This document shows, piece after piece, positions 1-5,530 of a stretch of 6,787 nucleotides of DNA. Within the stretch, counting starts at the first letter, position 1; every line of letters starts with the position of its first letter. A model generated the notes under the pieces. It was not told the DNA's origin and did not search any database. It was given only the letters and a program-made list of their open reading frames with translations. The position numbers were made by a program, and so were the translations under genes. Source of the DNA: Gallionellaceae bacterium (lineage in GTDB: Bacteria; Pseudomonadota; Gammaproteobacteria; Burkholderiales; Gallionellaceae); NCBI GenBank assembly GCA_947445045.1, contig CANFCA010000059.1:1-6787 (forward strand), given 5' to 3'.

Positions 1-465
1 ATGGAAGAACTGGTGCGACAAATCCCCGGTGTGCTAGCTACCGAAGTCGGCTACACGGGCGGCAATACGCCCGATGCGAATTACGAGCAAGTAAGGACAG
101 GCAAAACTGGGCACGCCGAATCGCTGAAGATTGTTTTTGATTCAGGAAAACTTAGTTACAGGCACCTGCTGTTTGAATTCTTCCGTATGCACAACCCCAC
201 CACGCGCAATCAACAAGGCAACGACATCGGCTCGCAGTATCGCTCTGCGATTTTCTTCCTAACTGACGAACAAAAAGATACGGCTAACGAAGTGATTGCA
301 ACTGTGGATGCAAGCGGCGAATGGCAATCCAAAGTCGTGACCGCAGTCGTGCCGTTCAAAGAATTTTTTAGTGCAGAACGTTACCACCAGAAATACTTAG
401 TCAAGAACCCTGGTGGCTATACCTGTCATTATGTAAGGCGATTACAATTGGGGGAAGAGCTATAG
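1..465 (+). CDS. msrA: Peptide-methionine (S)-S-oxide reductase MsrA, 5'-truncated by window edge
   Basis: MsrA reduces the S-epimer of methionine sulfoxide in proteins and free methionine, repairing oxidative damage in the cytosol. The visible 154 residues carry the family's core: VGYTGG (16-21), GHAES with the conserved Glu (37-41), the substrate-pocket segment QGNDIGSQYRSAIF (72-85), the YHQ.YL motif (128-133) and the C-terminal GGYTCHY (138-144). C142, the only visible cysteine, is the likely resolving cysteine. The first visible codon is an ATG, but it is very probably internal. In this subfamily the catalytic motif reads GCFWGMEEL, so the window begins at the M of that motif and the nucleophilic cysteine lies just upstream. 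The real start is not visible. The gene ends without an MsrB fusion. It converges on the TPR gene, stop against stop. The family call is secure; the truncation is inferred from homology. Confidence 0.95.
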   Translation: MEELVRQIPGVLATEVGYTGGNTPDANYEQVRTGKTGHAESLKIVFDSGKLSYRHLLFEFFRMHNPTTRNQQGNDIGSQYRSAIFFLTDEQKDTANEVIATVDASGEWQSKVVTAVVPFKEFFSAERYHQKYLVKNPGGYTCHYVRRLQLGEEL

Positions 466-473
466 TTAGTTAA
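462..473. repeat. 12-bp direct repeat, copy 1 (msrA/TPR stop junction)
   Basis: ATAGTTAGTTAA here is identical to 906-917. This copy spans the msrA stop codon and the last bases of the TPR gene; the other lies just upstream of the TPR start. One 12-base match is about what chance gives in a window this long, so only its placement at both edges of the gene makes it worth noting. Confidence 0.35.
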
Positions 474-891
474 TTGCTGCACCTGTCTGCTGCAACAACT
501 CACGCGCCTTGCCTGCCATTTCATGTTGCGGATTGGTATCAAGCAAATTCTGCCAAATTGCTCGTGCGCCAACCAAGTCGCCTTTTGCGTTTTGAATCAA
601 AAAGCCAAGGTTGATGTAGGCATGTCCAAAGCTGGGGTCTTTGGCAATCGTGTCACGGAACGCTTGTTCGGCTTGACTAAGATTTTCATTGCGCCAATAC
701 ATTGCACCCAAATCGGTACGCACGCCTGAGAGCAGCGGATTGATGTCCAGTGCGATACGGTAATGCACAATTGCCTGTGCAGCATCGCCTTTGTCGTAAT
801 AAAAATTACCCAATGACAACGCTGCTTCAATATCGTCAGCATCTGCGTTAAGGCGTTCTTTGAGCAGCGTGATGGTGATTTGGTCGTCCAT
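466..891 (-). CDS. Small tetratricopeptide-repeat (TPR) protein of unknown function
   Basis: This 141-residue protein has no signal peptide or membrane segment, so it is probably cytosolic. It consists almost wholly of TPR helical hairpins: repeat 1 at about residues 22-55 (ALSLGNFYYDKGD..A..HYRIAL..NP), repeat 2 at about 56-88 (DLGAMYWRNENLSQAEQAF) and repeat 3 at about 90-122 (INLGFLIQNAKGDLVGA). A short helix closes the C-terminus. TPRs bind partner proteins or peptides; there is no catalytic motif, so no specific function can be assigned. The ATG at 891 is supported by a well-placed AGGAAAG. It follows rnhB on the same strand after 89 bp, so it may be read through from the operon or have its own promoter. 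Its stop is directly adjacent to the convergent msrA stop. Twelve-base direct repeats sit at both of its edges. It is not a standard member of the bamA-lpx cluster and may be a lineage-specific neighbour. Confidence 0.88.
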   Translation of the reverse strand: MDDQITITLLKERLNADADDIEAALSLGNFYYDKGDAAQAIVHYRIALDINPLLSGVRTDLGAMYWRNENLSQAEQAFRDTIAKDPSFGHAYINLGFLIQNAKGDLVGARAIWQNLLDTNPQHEMAGKARELLQQTGAAIN

Positions 892-897
892 GAGATT

Positions 898-904
898 CTT
901 TCCT
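898..904 (-). promoter_or_regulatory. Ribosome binding site of the TPR gene
   Basis: The minus strand reads AGGAAAG, six bases before the ATG at 891. It is one of the best Shine-Dalgarno matches in the window. It fixes the TPR start and shows the gene can be translated independently of rnhB, which ends 89 bp upstream. Confidence 0.7.
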
Positions 905-905
905 A

Positions 906-917
906 ATAGTTAGTTAA
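906..917. repeat. 12-bp direct repeat, copy 2 (upstream of TPR start)
   Basis: Second copy of ATAGTTAGTTAA, 444 bases from the first in the same orientation. It lies just upstream of the TPR ribosome binding site, and a further GTTAAA-like unit follows at about 919-924, so the region is simple-sequence-like. It could be a relic of an insertion or duplication, or simply AT-rich chance. Confidence 0.35.
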
Positions 918-944
918 AGTTAAAAATTTTATGTGATGGTGCAA
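917..944 (-). promoter_or_regulatory. Possible weak promoter for the TPR gene
   Basis: In the 89-bp gap between rnhB and the TPR gene the minus strand has TTGCAC (939-944), then 16 bases, then TAACTT (917-922). Each hexamer matches only three of six sigma-70 consensus positions. The segment between is AT-rich, which suits a promoter but is also common in spacers. This is the only stretch in the gap resembling one, so it is offered as a weak candidate. I saw no convincing intrinsic terminator for the operon in the gap. Confidence 0.2.
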
Positions 945-980
945 CGGGAAATACATACCGTGATAAGCATTGCGACTGGA

Positions 981-1586
981 TTATAGCAAAGCTTTGTTAA
1001 ATGCCTCATAGCCCTGTGGTAGCAGTTCTCGGACTGGTCTGAAGCTTTTTCGATGAACTGCGGAAACACCATGTTCACGCAGGGCAGCCAAGTGTGCCGC
1101 CGTAGGATATCCCTTGTGGTCGGCAAATCCATAGTTTGGATATTGCTGATGCAAGTCCAACATCAGTGCATCACGCGCAGTTTTTGCCAAAATTGAAGCG
1201 GCAGAAATCGCCGCGACTTTGCTGTCACCTTTGACTATCGCGATGCTGGGAATGCCGGTTTGTGGGCAATACAGACCATCGACCAATACTTGTTGCGGTT
1301 GAATATTGAGTGCAAGTACAGCACGTTTCATCGCCAATATAGTTGCTTGCAGGATGTTGAGCTGATCTATTTCTTCAACTTCCGCATAGGCGACTGCCCA
1401 TGCCAAGGCACGTTCACAGATGATGGGGGCGAGTTTATCGCGCTGCTTTTCTGAGAGTTTTTTAGAGTCGGCTAAACCTTCAATTGGATTAGAGTCGTCA
1501 AGTATCACTGCTGCCGCGCTGACTGGCCCCGCTAATGGGCCACGCCCGGCTTCATCTACGCCGCAGATGAGAGCCACATTAGACAT
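981..1586 (-). CDS. rnhB: Ribonuclease HII
   Basis: RNase HII cuts the RNA strand of RNA-DNA hybrids and incises DNA 5' of single misincorporated ribonucleotides, starting ribonucleotide excision repair in the cytosol. From the ATG at 1586 the protein is 201 residues, the family's usual size. Visible motifs are [13 protein letters not shown] (9-21, with metal ligands D11 and E12 and the GRG substrate-sensing turn), VDG (102-104, D103), [17 protein letters not shown] (119-135, D121) and [10 protein letters not shown] followed by HRKSFRP (158-184). All four expected acidic active-site residues are present. The frame stays open back to 1697, but that part lies inside lpxB and lacks family sequence, so the start just before the DEAGRG motif is preferred. 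The start overlaps the lpxB stop by 8 bp and has no clear Shine-Dalgarno, which suggests translational coupling. It is the last gene of the operon and has no role in envelope synthesis. Confidence 0.96.
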   Translation of the reverse strand: MSNVALICGVDEAGRGPLAGPVSAAAVILDDSNPIEGLADSKKLSEKQRDKLAPIICERALAWAVAYAEVEEIDQLNILQATILAMKRAVLALNIQPQQVLVDGLYCPQTGIPSIAIVKGDSKVAAISAASILAKTARDALMLDLHQQYPNYGFADHKGYPTAAHLAALREHGVSAVHRKSFRPVRELLPQGYEAFNKALL

Positions 1587-2733
1587 TAGGAAGGTAGGGA
1601 AAAATAGCGGCGGCGGCTTTTTGTGCCGTGTTTTGACGCAAGGTCTGATGCAGTGCCAGGAAGGTCTCTTCAAGTTGAGCGACGGCAGTTTTGTCATTCA
1701 TCAAATTCAACAATGCCTGTGAAATATTTTCAGGTGTCGCATCGTCTCGCATCAACTCTGGTACAACAAAACGTTCGCACAATATATTCGGCAAACCAAA
1801 ATAGGGCTGATAACTTTTGCGCTTCATCAACCGCCAAGTTAACTTGGGCATACGATAGGTAATCACCATTGGACGCTTGAGCAGTGCAGCTTCCAGCGTT
1901 GCCGTACCCGATGCTACCAATACCGCATCAGCGGCTATCATGGCATCTTGTGCATGACCAAACAGCAAGGTAATCGGCAATTCTTGAGCATCACAATCAT
2001 AAAGCGCTTGCTCAACAATCGCGCGTGTTTCACGGCTAATCAACGGCATTAAAAATCGCGCATCGGGGATTTTTTTTAGTATCAATTTCGCGGTGTTGAT
2101 GTACACATGCGCCAGTTGAGTCACTTCGCTTTGCCGACTTCCGGGCAATAATGCAAATACTTTTGCTTGCGGTGGGATACGCATCGTTTCGCGCGTTTCG
2201 GCGCGCTTTGGAAAATCTGGCAACATGTCTGCAAGCGGATGTCCAACATATTCCACTGGCACGCCAGCATCTTCATACAGCTTGGATTCATGCGGGAACA
2301 ATGCGAGCACTTTAGTCACTGCACGTTTTATTTTATGGATGCGCTCGCCACGCCACGCCCATATCGACGGGCTAACATAGTGGATGGTGGTTATGCCTTG
2401 CTGCTTAAGTGCAAGCTCTAAGTCCAAATTAAAATCCGGTGCATCAATGCCGATAAAAATATCAGGACGATGCTCCAAAAAATAAGTGCGCAGTTTGCGG
2501 CGTATGCCTACAATTTCGAGATAATGCCGCAAGACTTCAACATAACCGCGCACGGCTAACTTTTCCATCGGAAACAATAATTTCATTCCGGCAGATTGCA
2601 TCTTTGCGCCGCCGATACCAATGAAATCGATATCCGAGCGCGCAGCTTTGAGCGCCAACATCAAGTGGCTGCCGAGCAAATCACCCGATGCTTCGCCCGC
2701 GACAATACCGATTACGATTTTCTTTTGCGACAT
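1579..2733 (-). CDS. lpxB: Lipid-A-disaccharide synthase
   Basis: LpxB is a membrane-associated GT19 glycosyltransferase. It joins UDP-2,3-diacylglucosamine to 2,3-diacylglucosamine-1-phosphate (lipid X), forming the beta-1,6 disaccharide core of lipid A at the inner face of the cytoplasmic membrane. The 384 residues match the family length (382 in E. coli). Motifs in order: AGEASGD (12-18), GIDAPDFNL (95-103), [10 protein letters not shown] (119-128), FPHES (146-150), YVGHPLAD (162-169), LLPGSR with conserved R200 (195-200) and [17 protein letters not shown] (274-290). It starts 12 bp after the lpxA stop, with only a weak Shine-Dalgarno, and its stop lies inside the rnhB start region. An unusual detail is an A8 tract in codons for LKKI (residues 219-222; 2070-2077), which makes an in-phase A-AAA-AAA slippery heptamer. 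A shift to the -1 frame there would end translation within about a dozen codons. The gene itself looks intact. Confidence 0.98.
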   Translation of the reverse strand: MSQKKIVIGIVAGEASGDLLGSHLMLALKAARSDIDFIGIGGAKMQSAGMKLLFPMEKLAVRGYVEVLRHYLEIVGIRRKLRTYFLEHRPDIFIGIDAPDFNLDLELALKQQGITTIHYVSPSIWAWRGERIHKIKRAVTKVLALFPHESKLYEDAGVPVEYVGHPLADMLPDFPKRAETRETMRIPPQAKVFALLPGSRQSEVTQLAHVYINTAKLILKKIPDARFLMPLISRETRAIVEQALYDCDAQELPITLLFGHAQDAMIAADAVLVASGTATLEAALLKRPMVITYRMPKLTWRLMKRKSYQPYFGLPNILCERFVVPELMRDDATPENISQALLNLMNDKTAVAQLEETFLALHQTLRQNTAQKAAAAIFPYLPNV

Positions 2734-2745
2734 GTTTTGGGTACT

Positions 2746-3516
2746 CTAACGGACGATGCCGCGATTAGAACTAGCGAGAAAATCAACTAGCGGTTGTAAC
2801 TCAACATGCTCATTTACTTCTGATTGAATGGCGAGTTTCGCAGCCTCAAAGCTTAATCCTGATTTATACAAAGTTTTATAAGCGCGCTTTATCGACATAA
2901 TGGAAGCACTGGAAAATCCGCGCCGCTTTAATCCTTCTGAATTGATGCCGTGTGGTGCGCTTGGGTTACCTGAAACCAACATATAAGTTGGAACGTCCTG
3001 CAACAAAATTGTGCCCATGCCAGTAATAATATGCGCGCCGATTTTGACGAACTGATGTACCACGGTAAAGCCACCAAGTATGGCGTAATCATGGACTTCC
3101 ACGTGACCCGCCAACTGCGCATTATTGGCAAAAATAGTGTGGTTACCCACCTGACAATCGTGTGCCAAATGCACGTAAGCCATAATCCAATTGTGATTTC
3201 CAACACGTGTCACACCACCATCTTGCGCCGTACCTAAATTGAAGGTGCAGAATTCTCGTATGGTGTTGTGATCGCCGATTTCCAAACGTGTCGGTTCGTT
3301 AGCGTATTTTTTATCTTGCGGAATTTCACCTAACGAACAGAACTGGAAAATCCGGTTATGTTGACCGATACGAGTATGTCCATTGATGACTACATGAGGA
3401 CCAATGACCGTACCTGTGCCAATTTCCACATGCTCGCCTATGATGGAATATGCGCCCACTTCGACATCGTTTGCGAGCTTGGCTTTCGGATGAATAATTG
3501 CAGTGGGATGACGCAT
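2746..3516 (-). CDS. lpxA: Acyl-[ACP]-UDP-N-acetylglucosamine O-acyltransferase
   Basis: LpxA performs the first step of lipid A synthesis, moving a 3-hydroxyacyl chain from acyl carrier protein to the 3-OH of UDP-GlcNAc in the cytosol. The 256 residues form the expected left-handed beta-helix of hexapeptide repeats (about 2-185) followed by a C-terminal helical domain (IN.EGLKRRGFS, 191-203). The catalytic base is H119 in LAHDCQVGN, matching E. coli H125. H116 and H154 (VVHQF) match E. coli H122 and H160. At the acyl-chain ruler position, E. coli G173, this protein has M167 (TGMGT), as Pseudomonas aeruginosa does with M169. That predicts preference for a C10 3-hydroxyacyl chain. The start overlaps the fabZ stop by one base (TAATG), with a modest GGTGG upstream, so its translation is probably coupled to fabZ. 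Assignment is secure; chain length is inferred. Confidence 0.98.
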   Translation of the reverse strand: MRHPTAIIHPKAKLANDVEVGAYSIIGEHVEIGTGTVIGPHVVINGHTRIGQHNRIFQFCSLGEIPQDKKYANEPTRLEIGDHNTIREFCTFNLGTAQDGGVTRVGNHNWIMAYVHLAHDCQVGNHTIFANNAQLAGHVEVHDYAILGGFTVVHQFVKIGAHIITGMGTILLQDVPTYMLVSGNPSAPHGINSEGLKRRGFSSASIMSIKRAYKTLYKSGLSFEAAKLAIQSEVNEHVELQPLVDFLASSNRGIVR

Positions 3517-3965
3517 TACGCCACCGTTTTAAGCGTACACATCAACTCTGCTTCAGCAGCCAATTGCCCATCCACTTCAGCGACTCCTTTAAACTTGTAT
3601 AAACCACGCATACTGCGAATAAGGGACACTTTGATAATCAATTGATCGCCTGGCGTGACCGGACGCTTGAAACGCGCGCCATCGATTCCGGCAAAATAAT
3701 AGACCGATTTCTCATCTTTCTTAAACCCCATTGAGCTAAACGATAGCAACGCGGCGACTTGCGCCATTGCTTCAACGATCAGTACGCCCGGCATCACCGG
3801 ATGATGCGGGTAATGTCCAGGGAAAAAGGGTTCATTGATAGTGACGTTTTTCAACGCAACAATTTCTTTGTCTGGATCAAGTGACAATACTCTGTCCACC
3901 AATACAAATGGATAGCGATGCGGCAACAGTGCAAGAATTTCGTGGATATTCATTTGGATACTCAT
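3516..3965 (-). CDS. fabZ: 3-hydroxyacyl-[ACP] dehydratase FabZ
   Basis: FabZ dehydrates 3-hydroxyacyl-ACP to trans-2-enoyl-ACP in type II fatty acid elongation, and so competes with LpxA and LpxD for the same substrates. The 149 residues form a single hot-dog fold of normal length. Visible are [13 protein letters not shown] (14-26), the catalytic segment [16 protein letters not shown] (45-60, active-site H51) and VLIVEAMAQ (61-69, catalytic E65). The C-terminal half has the usual [18 protein letters not shown] (90-107). Two starts are possible: ATG 3965 or ATG 3953, four codons later, which gives the family-typical MNIHEIL. I prefer 3965, because AGGGAAAG lies four bases upstream of it and it overlaps the lpxD stop as ATGA; nothing resembling a Shine-Dalgarno precedes 3953. 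It ends inside the lpxA start codon. Confidence 0.97.
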   Translation of the reverse strand: MSIQMNIHEILALLPHRYPFVLVDRVLSLDPDKEIVALKNVTINEPFFPGHYPHHPVMPGVLIVEAMAQVAALLSFSSMGFKKDEKSVYYFAGIDGARFKRPVTPGDQLIIKVSLIRSMRGLYKFKGVAEVDGQLAAEAELMCTLKTVA

Positions 3966-4996
3966 GCGTCTTTCCCTATAGTGTTTTCTAATGTTTTAAC
4001 GCGTTTAACCAACTCGTCCAAGTGACGTAAATGCACGGCATTGGCGCGCCATTCTTCGGTTTTTGAAAATGGAAAAATCGCCGTATAAGAACCCGCCTCA
4101 CGTATTGATTTACCAATTAGCGAGAACGCGGAAATCTCAACCCGATCGGTAATTTGCAAATGTCCTAAGATACCCGCGCTGCCACCAATCAAGCAGTACT
4201 TTCCTATTGTGGTGCTGCCTGCAATGCCCACACAGCCTGCGATGGCAGTATGCGCACCGATGCGCACGTTATGCGCAATCTGGATTTGGTTGTCTAATTT
4301 CACACCGTCTTCAATCACCGTGTCATCCAATGCACCCCGATCAATGGTGGTGTTCGCGCCAATCTCAACATCGTTACCTATCACCACTCGACCGATTTGC
4401 GGAATTTTAATCCAGCGACCTGCATCCATCGCAATCCCAAAACCATCACCGCCGATGACCACGCCAGAATGGGCTATTAAATTATTACCAATCACACAGT
4501 CATGATAAACAACCACACGCGGATACAAACGCACATGATTGCCTATCACCACATTATCGCCGACATAACAGCCTGCACCAATCACGCTATGAGCGCCTAT
4601 TGTCGCACCTGCACTGATGACCGCCGTGGCTTCTATACAAGCGGTTTTATCTATCTTAGCGGAGTCACTCACTATTGCCGAAGGATGCACCCCTGCAAAC
4701 ACTTGCGGCAGTGGATTGAGTAAAGCTGACACTTTTGCAAAGTACGCGTAAGGGTTATCCGAAATGATGCGCGGCAATTCAGTCGCATCGGCATCCGCTT
4801 CGCCCAATATCACAGCACCCGCTTTGGTACTGGCAAGCTGCGCGCGATATTTGCTGTTGGTGAGGAAGCTGATTTGATTAGCTTGCGCGTGCTCTAGCGT
4901 GGAAATTTGTGTGACGCGCACATTAGCTTTGCCCAATACTCGCCCACCTAACTGCGCAACAAGTTCAGCCAATGGATATGAAACCGTCATGCGCAT
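3962..4996 (-). CDS. lpxD: UDP-3-O-(3-hydroxyacyl)glucosamine N-acyltransferase
   Basis: LpxD adds the N-linked 3-hydroxyacyl chain, the third step of lipid A synthesis, after LpxA and the deacetylase LpxC (not in this window). The 344 residues, close to E. coli's 341, show an N-terminal uridine-binding domain (about 1-100, with ISFLTNSKY at 42-50), a long hexapeptide-repeat beta-helix (about 103-295) and a C-terminal helix (about 313-340). The catalytic base is H242 in [10 protein letters not shown], equal to E. coli H239. H279 (LGHLQI) matches E. coli H276. The residue aligned to the E. coli chain-length determinant M290 appears to be L293, an ungapped hand alignment from H279. The start lies 6 bp after the skp stop. 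ATG 4996 and ATG 4990 are both possible and neither has a strong Shine-Dalgarno; 4996 is used as the longer. Its stop overlaps fabZ by four bases. Confidence 0.97.
   Translation of the reverse strand: MRMTVSYPLAELVAQLGGRVLGKANVRVTQISTLEHAQANQISFLTNSKYRAQLASTKAGAVILGEADADATELPRIISDNPYAYFAKVSALLNPLPQVFAGVHPSAIVSDSAKIDKTACIEATAVISAGATIGAHSVIGAGCYVGDNVVIGNHVRLYPRVVVYHDCVIGNNLIAHSGVVIGGDGFGIAMDAGRWIKIPQIGRVVIGNDVEIGANTTIDRGALDDTVIEDGVKLDNQIQIAHNVRIGAHTAIAGCVGIAGSTTIGKYCLIGGSAGILGHLQITDRVEISAFSLIGKSIREAGSYTAIFPFSKTEEWRANAVHLRHLDELVKRVKTLENTIGKDA
3970..3977 (-). promoter_or_regulatory. Ribosome binding site of fabZ
   Basis: The minus strand reads AGGGAAAG four bases before the ATG at 3965, inside the end of lpxD. 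It decides the fabZ start in favour of 3965 over the internal ATG at 3953 and supports termination-reinitiation at the lpxD-fabZ ATGA overlap. Confidence 0.65.
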
Positions 4997-5002
4997 ACTC
5001 GC

Positions 5003-5515
5003 TTACTTACTGGCTGGTTTGTCATCCGCAAGATGTTGAATCACTTTGTCGGTGATGTCGATTTTGGGGTTGCGATACACCGCTTCTTGCAAAATCAAAT
5101 CAAATTTTTCTGATTCAGCAATCACCTGTATGGTTTTGTTGGCGCGCTCTAACACAATCGCCAGCTCTTCATTTTTACGCAGATTCAAATCTTCACGAAA
5201 TTCGCGCTGCAAACGTTGTATGTCGGCATTCATGGTGGTCAACTCGCGCTCTTTATTGCGTTGATCGACATCAGACAACGTCACGCCCTCTTTTTCAAGC
5301 AAGGCTTGCAAATCCTTTGCTTGTTTAACTAATGCTTTTATTTCCAAATCGCGTCCAGAAAATTCTTTAGTGATACGTTTTTCTGCATTCACGGCAGGGA
5401 CAGATTCACGCAGCACGCGCTCAGTATCCACCACACCCACTTTGAAATCGCCCGCCATTGCTGCGTTTGCGCTTAACAACACAGAAAGTGCCACTGCCTT
5501 AATTATCATTTTCAT
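5003..5515 (-). CDS. skp: Periplasmic chaperone Skp/OmpH
   Basis: Skp is a periplasmic trimeric chaperone that holds unfolded outer-membrane proteins after Sec export and passes them to the BAM complex. The 170-residue precursor opens with a Sec signal peptide (basic MKMIIK, a hydrophobic core, then ANAAMA), with likely cleavage after A21, leaving a mature protein of about 149 residues. The mature N-terminus FKVGVVDTERVLRES is typical of the OmpH family. The middle (about 45-125) is charged, heptad-like helix, fitting the tentacle coiled coils, and the C-terminal strand region DLILQEAVYRNPKIDIT.KVI closes the body domain. There are no cysteines. AGGGAG six bases before ATG 5515 supports the start over the ATG two codons downstream. 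It follows bamA by 15 bp, as in most proteobacteria. Confidence 0.96.
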   Translation of the reverse strand: MKMIIKAVALSVLLSANAAMAGDFKVGVVDTERVLRESVPAVNAEKRITKEFSGRDLEIKALVKQAKDLQALLEKEGVTLSDVDQRNKERELTTMNADIQRLQREFREDLNLRKNEELAIVLERANKTIQVIAESEKFDLILQEAVYRNPKIDITDKVIQHLADDKPASK

Positions 5516-5521
5516 TTTTTG

Positions 5522-5527
5522 CTCCCT
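5522..5527 (-). promoter_or_regulatory. Ribosome binding site of skp
   Basis: The minus strand reads AGGGAG six bases before ATG 5515, in the 15-bp gap after bamA. It is a strong match and selects this ATG rather than the one at 5509. The gap is too short for a promoter of its own. Confidence 0.65.
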
Positions 5528-5530
5528 GCT

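Noticed and set aside
941..973. Inverted GCAA/TTGC and ACGG/CCGT pieces between rnhB and the TPR gene as a terminator.
   Set aside because: Stems are only four base pairs each with long loops and no T tract follows; too weak to call.
1587..1697. N-terminal extension of RNase HII by 37 residues to an ATG at 1697.
   Set aside because: It lies inside lpxB in another frame, resembles no RNase HII sequence, and the protein from ATG 1586 already has normal length and begins just before the DEAGRG motif.
1420..1722. 100-codon plus-strand open frame opposite rnhB and the end of lpxB.
   Set aside because: Antisense to two certain genes; no family resemblance.
3358..3645. 95-codon plus-strand open frame opposite the lpxA/fabZ junction.
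   Set aside because: Shadow of two certain genes; rich in Cys, Met and His as expected from an out-of-frame reading.
4209..4505. 98-codon plus-strand open frame opposite lpxD, and similar ones at 4207-4410 and 4502-4723.
   Set aside because: They are antisense to strongly conserved hexapeptide-repeat coding sequence, have no recognisable protein features and no supporting ribosome binding site.
2746..4996. Periodic short similarities (Ile-Gly-x-x hexapeptides) in lpxA and lpxD as a DNA repeat array or CRISPR.
   Set aside because: They are protein-level hexapeptide repeats of the beta-helix fold; the DNA is not repeated with fixed spacing or identity.
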